Assembly: GCA_027532555.1 (NCBI GenBank)
Contig: JAPZTJ010000004.1
Span: 186,001 to 250,000, forward strand
DNA: 64,000 nucleotides
Source of the DNA: Aquidulcibacter sp.
Lineage (GTDB): Bacteria > Pseudomonadota > Alphaproteobacteria > Caulobacterales > Aquidulcibacteraceae
Direction: 5' to 3'
The translations under genes were made by a program, and so were the position numbers. Positions 25,999 to 34,452 of this stretch are shown here, one piece after another. Each line of letters begins with the position of its first letter. Position 1 is the stretch's first letter. Under the pieces are notes generated by a model. It saw nothing but the letters and a program-made list of their open reading frames with translations, searched no databases and was not told the DNA's origin.

Positions 25999-26615
25999 GA
26001 CGTTGCGCGCCCCCAAACATTATAGCCCGCAAACCGCGGGGTATTCGGCAAATACATGTCATTGACTTCGGCGCACACAAACCCGCCTTGTTCCAACATG
26101 GCTTGTGTATTGCGTGTCAGGTGGCACCCGCCGGCAATAGCCTTCCAAACGGGCTCAATTCGCTTTTGCCAGCGCACCACATCACCATCTGGGGCAAGGC
26201 CATGTTCGCAAAACAGGATTTGGCCATCGGGCTTCAAAAGTCGCTTGGCTTCAGCCAAGGCACCCGCATAGTCGGGAATGGTGCAAAGCGCATAGGTGAA
26301 CAAGATTGTGTCGGCGCAGGCATCGGGCAGGCCTGTCGCTTCAGCGCCAGCGACAACTTCTTCGACCACAATATCGGTGCGCCAGTCTTCGCGTTTCCAA
26401 GCCAACATGCTTGCTGAAGGCTCTACGGCGATGACTTTTTCAACTTTGCTGGCGTCCAAGAAGGGTAGGTTGGTGCCTGAGCCAAAGCCCATATCCACCA
26501 CGACACCATAAGCTCGCGGGATCAGTTTGGCTCGTTGCTTAGCGATTGGTTTTGCGCCACAGGCACAGCCAATGAAACGTGGCAGGACAAAACGGTCATA
26601 GAGCCCAAAAACCAT
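25995..26615 (-). CDS. Class I SAM-dependent methyltransferase
   Basis: The 206-residue product has a motif I of [15 protein letters not shown] and a post-I acidic end [11 protein letters not shown], then [38 protein letters not shown]. The latter resembles the METTL7/UbiE-like group of small-molecule methyltransferases; the substrate is unknown. An N-terminal stretch ([20 protein letters not shown]) with a C-x-C pair is usual in this subgroup. The ATG at 26615 follows the Nudix stop by one base and is better placed than an in-frame start at 26636. Confidence 0.85.
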   Translation of the reverse strand: MVFGLYDRFVLPRFIGCACGAKPIAKQRAKLIPRAYGVVVDMGFGSGTNLPFLDASKVEKVIAVEPSASMLAWKREDWRTDIVVEEVVAGAEATGLPDACADTILFTYALCTIPDYAGALAEAKRLLKPDGQILFCEHGLAPDGDVVRWQKRIEPVWKAIAGGCHLTRNTQAMLEQGGFVCAEVNDMYLPNTPRFAGYNVWGRATS

Positions 26616-26616
26616 G

Positions 26617-27090
26617 TTAGCGACGCCCCCGCGCACCTATCAATCGCTCCCGTAACCACAAGAGTATGGCCCAGCTATGGGCATCATGGCGGACCTTCTT
26701 CATCGCGTCGTCGATTGATACCCACACCAACTCATGATCAGGCTCGCTCGGACGACCTTCAGTCGAGGTCAATTCCACTTCAAAAAATGAGCAGAGCGAA
26801 TTGGTTGGCACGCCATCATTGATCCAGAATTGCCCAGATCGACATAATTGGCGGACGGGCCAGACGGTTAGCCCCGTTTCCTCGTCGAATTCGCGTACGA
26901 CGGCTTCTGCATCACTCTCGCCCGACTCAACCCCGCCGCCTGGTAAATCATAATGGAAGTTATGAGCATCCCCGACTTTGACGAGGGCAATCTTCTCATC
27001 ATTGCGGGTACAAAGGCCATAAACGCTCGGCCGCTCTTTGTAGGTTTTGCCGTGTTCGGTGCGCCCGAACTGCATCGAGAAGTGCGCCAT
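26617..27090 (-). CDS. Nudix hydrolase
   Basis: A complete Nudix box, GGVESGESDAEAVVREFDEETGL, lies in the middle of the product (about residues 52-74), preceded by NFHYDLPGG. Such enzymes hydrolyse nucleoside diphosphates linked to other groups; the substrate is not predictable. The ORF is open for 49 more codons upstream, but the ATG at 27090 has GAGG at good spacing and gives the usual 157-residue size. It is the first of three Nudix genes in the window and heads the run towards pyrB. Confidence 0.85.
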   Translation of the reverse strand: MAHFSMQFGRTEHGKTYKERPSVYGLCTRNDEKIALVKVGDAHNFHYDLPGGGVESGESDAEAVVREFDEETGLTVWPVRQLCRSGQFWINDGVPTNSLCSFFEVELTSTEGRPSEPDHELVWVSIDDAMKKVRHDAHSWAILLWLRERLIGARGRR

Positions 27091-27211
27091 AAAGGCCTCA
27101 TAAGCTAGGATTGCAAAAGCGGAAAGCAGCCTCGGCAGATGGATAGTCTCTAGTCCTGCTTGACTTATAGGTCGAGGGGGGGACGCATCGAAACACCTGT
27201 ACTGCTGAGGA

Positions 27212-29074
27212 CTATTTCCGCCCGAACAAGCGCTCAATATCGGTCAGCGACAGTTTCACAAATGTAGGCCTGCCATGGTTACACTGGCCAGAGCGGGGCG
27301 TGCGTTCCATGTCGCGCAACAGGAAGTTCATTTCGTCTGCACTTAAATGACGGCCCGCGCGAACCGAGCCATGGCACGCCATGGTCGCCAGCACTTCATC
27401 GATCCGTTCTTTGAGGGACAAGCCTTCATCATAGGCGGCCAGATCATCAGCCAAGTCTTGCAGCAATTTACGGGTGTTCACCTTGCCCAGGATGGCAGGT
27501 GTCTCCGTGACAGCAATGGCTCCTCGACCAAAGTTTTCTAATCCCAAGCCAAAGCGTGCAAACTCGTCGGCGCGCGCCAACAGGCGTTCACAATCGGCCT
27601 CTTCCATCTCGATAATATCAGGGATCAGGCTTGGTTGGCGCGCAATACCTTGGCCTTCCATGGCGGCTTTCATGCGCTCTAAGGTCAGGCGTTCGTGTGC
27701 CGCATGTTGATCGACAATCACGAGGCCATCGGCGGTCTCGGCAATGACATAGGTTGCATGAAGCTGGGCCTTAGCTGCCCCCAAGGGATAGGAAGTCTCA
27801 TCTTCAAGAGGCGCACCGATATCTGTGGGTGCCTCAAAGCTCGTGCGCGCCATAGGCTCGGCAAAGCCAGCGAGTAGCGAGCCCGCTTCGCGTCCGGCTT
27901 CAATTGCGCCTGCGGGCGGTTGATAGGCCGGAAAGTTTGGTTGATAGGGGCTGAGTTGTCCACCGCCACCGCGTGACCCCGGCATGCCAAATCCGGTTTG
28001 TGCGCCCAGCGCTCCCAATGTCGCCTGACCCAAGGCTTGCGGGCTTCGAATGCCACTTGAGCCCAAGGCATGGCGCAAGGCTCCAATGACGAGTCCTCGC
28101 ACCAAAGCCGGATCGCGGAACCGGACTTCGGTTTTGGCAGGATGGACGTTCACATCCACCAGTTTTGGATCCATTTCGAGGAAGAGCGCCAAAACCGGAT
28201 GGCGGTCGCGTGCCAGTACATCTTGATAAGCTGCACGCGCTGCCCCTTTTAGTAGAGGGTCTTTCACCGGTCTGCCATTGACAAACAAATGCTGATGGCG
28301 GGCGTCGCCACGTGCCGCTGTTGGGAGACCGGCTAAGCCTGTCAGTCTGACCTCGGCCCGTTCAGTATCGATCACCAAAGCGTCAGCTGCTGCATCGCGA
28401 CCAAGGATAGCGGCAACCCGTGCCGATCTTTGGCTGGCAGCATCAGATCCTTCCGGCACGACTTTCAGGGCGGTCCGGCCATCGAGATCAAGGGTGAAGG
28501 CAACGTCAGGCCGCGATAGAGCCAAGCGCTTGACCATGTCGGAAATAGCCAAGCTTTCCGACCGTGCTGATTTCATAAAATTGAGGCGGGCTGGCGTTGC
28601 AAAGAATAGGTCGCGAACTTCCACCCGCGTGCCAGAGCGATTGTTTGGCCAAGGCGCGGGCATCGGGCCTTCCATCGCGCCGCCCTCAACCCGCAAGGTC
28701 CAAGCTTGATCCGCGTCCTTGGCGCGCGATGTAATGGCCAGTCTCGCAATTGCACCAATGGACGGCAAGGCTTCCCCGCGAAATCCCATGGTGACGATGT
28801 TGAGCAGGTCCAGATGGCCATTGGCATCTGGGGCCAGTTTGGAGGTCGCGTGGCGTTCAACCGCTAGGCTTAGTTGATCGCGAGGGATGCCGCCGCCGTC
28901 ATCTTCAACCAGCAAACGGTTGATCCCGCCATCTTCGGCCAAGATGCGGATGGAAGTTGCGCCAGCATCCAGCGCATTTTCCACCAATTCTTTAACCGCT
29001 GCAGCCGGGCGCTCAATCACTTCGCCAGCAGCAATCTGATTTATGGCATCCGGGGGAAGACGAGCAATGGTCAT
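27212..29074 (-). CDS. mutL: DNA mismatch repair protein MutL
   Basis: The N-terminal GHKL ATPase has INQIAAGEVIERPAAAVKELVENALDAG, then DDGGGI and TMGFRGEALPSIG. The C-terminal domain contains the endonuclease motif DQHAAHERLTLE (DQHA-x2-E-x4-E), ACHGSVRAG and the terminal QCNHGRPT. This is the endonuclease-type MutL found in species without MutH. Between the domains is a Gly/Pro-rich linker (about 340-400). The ATG at 29074 begins the family core; an in-frame start at 29122 adds 16 unrelated residues. Confidence 0.96.
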   Translation of the reverse strand: MTIARLPPDAINQIAAGEVIERPAAAVKELVENALDAGATSIRILAEDGGINRLLVEDDGGGIPRDQLSLAVERHATSKLAPDANGHLDLLNIVTMGFRGEALPSIGAIARLAITSRAKDADQAWTLRVEGGAMEGPMPAPWPNNRSGTRVEVRDLFFATPARLNFMKSARSESLAISDMVKRLALSRPDVAFTLDLDGRTALKVVPEGSDAASQRSARVAAILGRDAAADALVIDTERAEVRLTGLAGLPTAARGDARHQHLFVNGRPVKDPLLKGAARAAYQDVLARDRHPVLALFLEMDPKLVDVNVHPAKTEVRFRDPALVRGLVIGALRHALGSSGIRSPQALGQATLGALGAQTGFGMPGSRGGGGQLSPYQPNFPAYQPPAGAIEAGREAGSLLAGFAEPMARTSFEAPTDIGAPLEDETSYPLGAAKAQLHATYVIAETADGLVIVDQHAAHERLTLERMKAAMEGQGIARQPSLIPDIIEMEEADCERLLARADEFARFGLGLENFGRGAIAVTETPAILGKVNTRKLLQDLADDLAAYDEGLSLKERIDEVLATMACHGSVRAGRHLSADEMNFLLRDMERTPRSGQCNHGRPTFVKLSLTDIERLFGRK

Positions 29075-29152
29075 GGCGCAACCATGCGCCTTCTGGCCTG
29101 AGTCGACCAGACGATCCTGCATTCAGAAGCGGTTTCTGCCAGCTGGCTTGGC

Positions 29153-29707
29153 CTACATGCCGGGCAGTTTGAAGCCGCGTGGCTTATTTTGCTGGATGCT
29201 GACAGGTTGGCCGCCTGTCGCATTGCGAATGGCTGCTTTTTCAAGGCGCAACCGCTCGGCTTCCGCCTCGGCCATAAGTGGGTCAGCAGGCTGGGTTGGG
29301 GTGGGGGTGACGAGACCCATGATCCGGTCCGACAGATTGGTCGGCTTGCGGGCTACGCCGCCAGTTTCTTCATCAATCACCGCACGGATACGGGGATCAG
29401 CATTGGTACCGCCAGCCTTCTCGACCAACAGACGCTCACCATCGGATGCGGTCGCGCCCATCTGAACGCCGAAAACAGCGCTGCGGGCTTGAAGATCGGC
29501 CCGCAATTCCATTGGACGGGCTTCACCTGGACGAGGTGGACGGAGATTAAACTCAGGTGGCACCACCAAAGGAGCCTTGGAGACGACGCGGAATTCGTCA
29601 GGCGCTGTTTTCTCGCTGCCTAACGCTTGGCGTACGCTGGTGCATCCGCCCAAAGCGATGACGGCCAAACCAGTGACTGCCAACAGGCTAGAATAGGATT
29701 TTTTCAC
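29153..29707 (-). CDS. bamF: BamF-type lipoprotein (DUF3035)
   Basis: The product starts from GTG at 29707 with KKSYSSLLAVTGLAVIALGGC, a lipoprotein signal with lipobox L-G-G-C. The mature part reads SVRQALGSEKTAPDEFRVVSKAPLVVPPEFNLRPPRPG, the hallmark of DUF3035 proteins; this family includes BamF, the alphaproteobacterial lipoprotein of the outer-membrane assembly complex. GGAG lies 9 nt before the GTG. It follows lspA on the same strand, as in many relatives. A duplicated 11-mer lies just upstream. Confidence 0.88.
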   Translation of the reverse strand: MKKSYSSLLAVTGLAVIALGGCTSVRQALGSEKTAPDEFRVVSKAPLVVPPEFNLRPPRPGEARPMELRADLQARSAVFGVQMGATASDGERLLVEKAGGTNADPRIRAVIDEETGGVARKPTNLSDRIMGLVTPTPTQPADPLMAEAEAERLRLEKAAIRNATGGQPVSIQQNKPRGFKLPGM

Positions 29708-29720
29708 AGCACTCGCTCCA

Positions 29721-29745
29721 TTGTCTCTCAAAACTTGTCTCTCAA
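29721..29745. repeat. Direct repeat TTGTCTCTCAA x2 upstream of bamF
   Basis: Two exact 11-bp copies (29721-29731 and 29735-29745) are 14 bp apart from start to start, 14-38 bp before the bamF start codon. On the coding strand they read TTGAGAGACAA. They may be a regulator site or part of the promoter. Confidence 0.4.
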
Positions 29746-29874
29746 GGGCAGTGTTCTGGATCGGGACTTGAGGCTGCAACTGCTCGCAGGCCCCTCAACT
29801 TGCCGTTTCCATCACCCTTCAAACCGTTTGTACCCGACCTTCTTAGACGCAAGGCCGCCCGAAGGTCCAGATGT

Positions 29875-30438
29875 TCACGCCGCTGGCGGCTCTGACTCAC
29901 TTTTTGAGCCAGAATTTTGTTTCGATTGTGGCGTGTCCTCGGGGTTTATCAGCATATCGATGGCCAGCAAAATCGCGCCGACCGTAATGGCTGCATCGGC
30001 AACATTAAACACCCATGGGAAAAAGAAGCCCGAGAAATCCAGGAAGTCTGCGACAGCGCCGAATCGCACGCGGTCTATCAGATTGCCAATCGCCCCACCG
30101 ATCACCAATGCTAAGGCAATAAAGGTCTGACGGCGCTGTGCCCTGAATAACCAAACCGCAAAGACTGTTGCGATGATGCCAGACATGGCCACCAGTCCCC
30201 AGCGCTGCCAGTCAGCATGGGCTTTGAGGGCCCCAAAGCTCACGCCATAATTCCACACCATGGTCAGATCGAAGATGGAGGAAATCTCTATCTTGCCGAC
30301 AGTCAACAGGTTGAGATGGTTCAAGACCCAGTACTTAGTGGCTTGATCTAAACCAAGCACGACCACGATCAGCAACACACCCCAAAGAGGTGCGGGTGCA
30401 GCAGCGGGTATTTTGGGGGCGGGAGATGGCGATGTCAT
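29875..30438 (-). CDS. lspA: Lipoprotein signal peptidase (signal peptidase II)
   Basis: The 187-residue product has four membrane helices and the two catalytic Asp motifs: GGAIGNLIDRVRFGAVADFLDF and NVADAAITVG. LspA cleaves prolipoproteins before the lipid-modified Cys, following Lgt (44930-45790). The N-terminus has a short Pro/Ala-rich extension and the C-terminal tail is polar, ending ESEPPAA. bamF, itself a lipoprotein, is downstream after 167 bp. Confidence 0.95.
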   Translation of the reverse strand: MTSPSPAPKIPAAAPAPLWGVLLIVVVLGLDQATKYWVLNHLNLLTVGKIEISSIFDLTMVWNYGVSFGALKAHADWQRWGLVAMSGIIATVFAVWLFRAQRRQTFIALALVIGGAIGNLIDRVRFGAVADFLDFSGFFFPWVFNVADAAITVGAILLAIDMLINPEDTPQSKQNSGSKSESEPPAA

Positions 30439-30505
30439 GGGCGTTCTTTAATGTGTTTTGATCGGCCAAGGAAATGCAACAAACAGTGAGGTAGCGGGCG
30501 GCCCA

Positions 30506-31492
30506 TCAAGGCTTAATCATTGTGCCAGCAAGCTCAAGCGCATTGGCCATGGCGCGTTTTAGGGCCGGTGGCTCCAAGATTTCCAGCTTACCACCCCAGC
30601 GAAATAGGCTCCACGCTAGTTCGTTTAAGCCTCCGCCATGCAGACGCACCAACAAAGCCCCATCTTCTGAACGTTCCAGGCTCTGCTGCGGGTGAAAGAC
30701 CCACCGGCTTGCTTCGTCGGCAAAATCGGGGAAAACGCGCAGGCATACATCGACTGTGTCTTCCTGATAGACGCCAAAGGACCGCTCAGAATAGGCTTGT
30801 AAGTCAAAGCCGTCCGGCGCGCCACCTGGTAGATCGAGCATGAGAGGTTGGCTGATGCGGTCAATCCGCCACATGCGTGGGGCGGTCGTTTCCTCCATAT
30901 GAGCCTCGCGCGCGATCAGATAGGCCTCGCCACCAAACAAAATGCCATAGGGGATCAGGTCGCGCTGGCGCGGCCCACCTGACCCGCCGCTATAATGCAC
31001 GCGTACTTGCTTGAGGGCCAAAAGCGCGTCGCGCAGTACTTGCAGTACATCCTTATCGACACTGGCCCTTGGACCCGGCTGCACAGCAATGGCTTCAGCT
31101 TGCATCAAGGCTTCAATATCAGTGGCCAACCTGCGCTTAACATTCGACTTCAGCGCCGACAGCATCTTGGTTTCTAGACTCGCCAACGCACCTGCTGCTT
31201 GGGGATTACTGCGCTCGAGTTGCTTCTGGCCGGTACTCAGCGCTGCCATTTCCTCGCTGGTCGGTGCCAAGGTAAAGCTGTCCAACCCTTTTGGCAGGCG
31301 CCATCTTTTGGTTGGAGGATCAGAGATTTCCTCCAAATCGGGATACATCATCACCAATTGATCGCGCATGCGCTCAATCGTGCGGCGCTTTATGTCCAGC
31401 TTTTCGGCCATCTCATCCAAAGTTAGGCCATAGGTGGTCGCGGCCAAATGGCGCGCCAGTTCAACAAGTCGGGCAGATTTTTCGTGTCGCAT
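30506..31492 (-). CDS. WYL-domain transcriptional regulator
   Basis: An N-terminal helix-turn-helix is visible (YGLTLDEMAEKLDIKRRTIERMRDQLVMMYP), then a WYL domain with VHYSGGSGGPRQRDLIPYGILFGGEAYLIA and a C-terminal WCX-like part. WYL regulators sense nucleotide or nucleic-acid signals in several systems, including DNA damage and phage defence; the ligand here is unknown. The ATG at 31492 has AGAAGG before it. A long in-frame extension to 31789 overlaps argJ and is not credible. The gene is divergent from argJ, 84 bp away. Confidence 0.85.
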   Translation of the reverse strand: MRHEKSARLVELARHLAATTYGLTLDEMAEKLDIKRRTIERMRDQLVMMYPDLEEISDPPTKRWRLPKGLDSFTLAPTSEEMAALSTGQKQLERSNPQAAGALASLETKMLSALKSNVKRRLATDIEALMQAEAIAVQPGPRASVDKDVLQVLRDALLALKQVRVHYSGGSGGPRQRDLIPYGILFGGEAYLIAREAHMEETTAPRMWRIDRISQPLMLDLPGGAPDGFDLQAYSERSFGVYQEDTVDVCLRVFPDFADEASRWVFHPQQSLERSEDGALLVRLHGGGLNELAWSLFRWGGKLEILEPPALKRAMANALELAGTMIKP

Positions 31493-31576
31493 GTCGCCTT
31501 CTCGCCCTGAATCTCCCATCAGGTCAAACGCGAAAACGTGTCGACTTGGGCGGACGCTGCGGTTAGAGCCATCTTC

Positions 31577-32809
31577 ATGAAAAATCTGCCTGTTTCCCCG
31601 CTCGCTCCTGCTGCTTTTCCGACCTTGCCCCTTGTCGCGGGCATGCATGCATCGGCGAGCCGTATTGGGCTCTATGGCGGCACACGCAACGATCTCATGA
31701 CGGTGGTATTTCCGGAAGGTGCCAGCGTAGCGGGTGCTTTCACGCTTAGCGCGACTAGGTCTGCCGATGTTGAATGGTGCGCCACCCAAGTCAAACAGGG
31801 CAAAGCGCGTGCCTTAGTCGTCAATGCAGGAAATTCTAATGCGTTTACGGGGCCTGCGGGGCTTGCCAAGAATGCGGCAACAATTGCTGAAGCCTGCCGC
31901 CTTACGGGCGCGGTCGACCATGAAGTTTTTCTGGCAGCGACTGGGGTAATCGGGGCACCTTTGCCACCCAGAACAGTCGCCGATGCCTTACCAAATGCGT
32001 TTGAAGCGTTAGCCGCACCCGATTGGGAAAGCCTCGCCCGGGCATTTTCCACGACCGATACTTTTCCAAAAGGGGCAGGGACAACGTTGGACTTGGATGG
32101 AACAGCGGTGAATATCGTCGGGTTGGCTAAAGGCTCGGGCATGATTGCGCCCAATATGGCGACCATGCTGGTTTTCGTCTTCACCGATGCCGATGTCGCA
32201 CCAGATGTGCTGCAAGCTATGGTCTCTACCCATCTTGAGACGACCTTCAATGCGATCACAGTTGATAGCGATACCTCAACGTCTGATACGCTGCTGGTCT
32301 TTGCGACTGGTGCGAGCGGTGCTGCACCGATAAATGATCATAGCGACCCGCGCGCCGCTTTAGTGTCTGAGGCCCTGCGGGGTATTTTCCATGACTTGGC
32401 TATGCAAGTGGTTCGCGATGGGGAAGGGGCTCAGAAGCTCATCCAGATCGAGGTGCAAGGAGCCGTTAATGACCGCTCAGCTCGCCAAATCGGATTTGCG
32501 ATCGCCAATTCGCCCTTGGTGAAAACCGCAATTGCTGGTGAAGATGCAAATTGGGGACGGGTTGTTATGGCTGTTGGCAAAGCGGGCGAACCCATTGCGG
32601 TCGATCAACTCGCGGTTCGCTTTGGCGGGCAGTGGACGGCCAAAGCAGGCGGTGCAGTTGCTTATGATGTTGAGCAAGTTGATGCGCATATGCGCGGTCG
32701 ACTAATTGATATTCTTGTGGACGTAGGCTTGGGAAGCGGACAGGCAAAAGTTTGGACTTGCGACTTAACCCACGGCTATATCAGCATAAATGGCGATTAT
32801 CGGTCATAA
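31577..32809 (+). CDS. argJ: Bifunctional ornithine acetyltransferase / N-acetylglutamate synthase
   Basis: The 410-residue product contains ALVVNAGNSNAFTG and GLAKGSGMIAPNMATMLVFV. ArgJ is cut autocatalytically before the Thr of A-T-M-L (T196 here), which becomes the N-terminal nucleophile of the beta chain. The end IDILVDVGLGSGQAKVWTCDLTHGYISINGDYRS is also characteristic. It recycles the acetyl group in arginine synthesis. The ATG at 31577 follows weakly supported upstream starts in the same frame. Confidence 0.96.
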   Translation: MKNLPVSPLAPAAFPTLPLVAGMHASASRIGLYGGTRNDLMTVVFPEGASVAGAFTLSATRSADVEWCATQVKQGKARALVVNAGNSNAFTGPAGLAKNAATIAEACRLTGAVDHEVFLAATGVIGAPLPPRTVADALPNAFEALAAPDWESLARAFSTTDTFPKGAGTTLDLDGTAVNIVGLAKGSGMIAPNMATMLVFVFTDADVAPDVLQAMVSTHLETTFNAITVDSDTSTSDTLLVFATGASGAAPINDHSDPRAALVSEALRGIFHDLAMQVVRDGEGAQKLIQIEVQGAVNDRSARQIGFAIANSPLVKTAIAGEDANWGRVVMAVGKAGEPIAVDQLAVRFGGQWTAKAGGAVAYDVEQVDAHMRGRLIDILVDVGLGSGQAKVWTCDLTHGYISINGDYRS

Positions 32810-32883
32810 TTCGATTGGATTTGATCTGTCAAAATTGGTATTTTTTAATACTTATGACTGAAGTTAGATCGGGGTAGGGGCTT

Positions 32884-33300
32884 ATGCGACTAGTGTTAGT
32901 GGCCGCGGCGGCTTTAATAAACAGGGACGGTGCCGTATTGTTAGCACAACGACCACAGGGGAAAAGTCTTGCTGGGCTCTGGGAATTTCCAGGCGGCAAG
33001 ATTGAATCTGGCGAAAATCCAGAAGCCGCTTTGTGTCGTGAATTGGCGGAGGAGCTGGACTTGGACGTTGATTCTAAAGACCTTAAGCCGCTGACTTTTG
33101 CATCTCACGCCTATCCTGATTTTCATCTGCTGATGCCGTTATGGACTACGCAGCGCTGGAGGGGAGAGCCCAAAGGCCAAGAGGGACAGAAGTTGGCGTG
33201 GGTCCAACCTCAGGCGTTAGATCTCTACCCTATGCCAGAAGCCGATATTCCGCTGGTTTCAATTCTACGTGAGCATCTAGAACAGAGGCGCTTGTCGTGA
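32884..33300 (+). CDS. mutT: 8-oxo-dGTP diphosphatase MutT
   Basis: The 138-residue product has a full Nudix box (GGKIESGENPEAALCRELAEELDL, about residues 36-60) preceded by GKSLAGLWEFP, as in MutT. It removes oxidised dGTP from the nucleotide pool. The segment after argJ (74 bp) includes an AT-rich stretch. The stop codon overlaps the GTG start of the Flp pilin gene (GTGA), an unusual pairing. Confidence 0.92.
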   Translation: MRLVLVAAAALINRDGAVLLAQRPQGKSLAGLWEFPGGKIESGENPEAALCRELAEELDLDVDSKDLKPLTFASHAYPDFHLLMPLWTTQRWRGEPKGQEGQKLAWVQPQALDLYPMPEADIPLVSILREHLEQRRLS

Positions 33301-33473
33301 TTTTCAAAAAGCTAAAAGATGAGCGCGGTGCCACGGCCATTGAATATGGCCTGATTGGAGCCCTGATGGTGATCGTGATGATTCCTGGCATGCAAATGGT
33401 CGGCGGCAACAGCAACAGCATGTATGACCGGGTTACCAATCAAATCGTTGCGGCCCTAAATGCTGGCCGTTGA
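33297..33473 (+). CDS. flp: Flp/Fap-type pilin, 58 residues
   Basis: The product begins MIFKKLKDERGATAIEYGLIGALMVIV. This has the type IVb prepilin form: a short basic leader, Gly before the cleavage point, Glu5 and Tyr6 of the mature protein (G|ATAIEY) and a hydrophobic helix. The tail QMVGGNSNSMYDRVTNQIVAALNAGR is like other Flp pilins. The GTG start overlaps the mutT stop by 4 bp. Flp pilins are the major subunit of tight-adherence pili; processing needs TadV/CpaA, which is not in the window. The hydrophobic part is unusually rich in Met. Confidence 0.85.
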   Translation: MIFKKLKDERGATAIEYGLIGALMVIVMIPGMQMVGGNSNSMYDRVTNQIVAALNAGR

Positions 33474-33479
33474 GCTGTT

Positions 33480-34403
33480 CTAGCCGCTCGGCTTTTCGCC
33501 AGTTGGGATTTCACGCGTTCCCAAAGCATCGGCAAGACGCATTTTTGCGCTCCCCCGTGGCAAAGGCTTTTGCTGGCTCTCATGCGGCGCCCAGCCCGTT
33601 AATGTAATTAATTCAAAGGTTGCGCGCACTTTTCCATCCGCGTCGCTATGATTGGCTTGGTAAAGGTCAGCAGCGCGCGCGATGATAGCCCGGGTTAAGC
33701 GACGCGATGCCTTTTGGTGAAAGGCAGCTGTCTCTCCCATGGCCTTTAAATCGCGGAGAAGGCCAAACAGGTTGGCATAGCGAACGGTAACAACATCACT
33801 GTCGGCGACGGGCAGGGCAAAGCCAGCCCGCTGTAGCAACTGTGCGCCATCTTCGGCATCGGCAAACGGGGAAACGCGTGCAAAGGCTTCGCCAAAGGCT
33901 TCAGTCTCTGCCTGCGCCAAACAGGCGCGCAATTCTTGTAAGGTACGTCCACCGAAAAAAGTCAATAACAACAAGCCATCCGGTCGAAGCGCAACGCGGG
34001 CTTGCGCCAAGAAGCCAGGCACATCATTGACCCAATGTAGGCCGAGTGTTGAGACAATTAGGTCCAAGCTTAGGGGTGCCAGGGGCATGTGGTCTTCGTC
34101 GGCGACAAAACCGCCGCCGACACCTTGGGCTAGCATGGCGGGGCTTAGGTCGGTCTCAGCCAGCGCACCAACTTTATCGCGAAGATTACCATGGCGCGCA
34201 GTAGCTGCAGCCAAATACCCGCCGTGGGAGCCGATATCGAGAGCTTGCTCAAACCGGCGATTGATAAAGTCCAGTCGCTCACAAACGTCGTCAACCGCGC
34301 GATCCTTTAAGAATGAAACCGCGCGAAACCCTTTAGCGGCTCGGTTTCGCCGGAGCGCCAGAAGCTTCCGATCAAACAGGAGGGTTGGGTTAGGGCTTTC
34401 CAT
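33480..34403 (-). CDS. SAM-dependent methyltransferase-fold protein, NDUFAF5/BioC-like
   Basis: The product starts LFDRKLLALRRNRAAKGF and has RAVDDVCERLDFINRRFEQALDIGSHGGYLAAATA, then DLIVSTLGLHWVNDVPGFLAQARVALRPDGLLLLTFFG. This matches the alphaproteobacterial counterparts of mitochondrial NDUFAF5, a complex I assembly factor; it is often misnamed BioC. A C-terminal extension contains the conserved ITLTGWAPHESQQKPLPRGSA. The gene is divergent from comF, an arrangement common in relatives. Confidence 0.85.
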   Translation of the reverse strand: MESPNPTLLFDRKLLALRRNRAAKGFRAVSFLKDRAVDDVCERLDFINRRFEQALDIGSHGGYLAAATARHGNLRDKVGALAETDLSPAMLAQGVGGGFVADEDHMPLAPLSLDLIVSTLGLHWVNDVPGFLAQARVALRPDGLLLLTFFGGRTLQELRACLAQAETEAFGEAFARVSPFADAEDGAQLLQRAGFALPVADSDVVTVRYANLFGLLRDLKAMGETAAFHQKASRRLTRAIIARAADLYQANHSDADGKVRATFELITLTGWAPHESQQKPLPRGSAKMRLADALGTREIPTGEKPSG

Positions 34404-34452
34404 GGTGGAGGATTATGCGCTATTTCTGAAAAAAAGAACCAGAGGTAGAGAT

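Noticed and set aside
31493-31789. 5' extension of the WYL regulator by 99 codons
   Set aside because: It crosses the argJ start and has no domain; AGAAGG marks the ATG at 31492.
34027-34452. 5' extension of comF by 142 codons
   Set aside because: It runs antisense through the methyltransferase gene; the ATG at 34453 with AGAGGTAGAG gives the normal ComF length.
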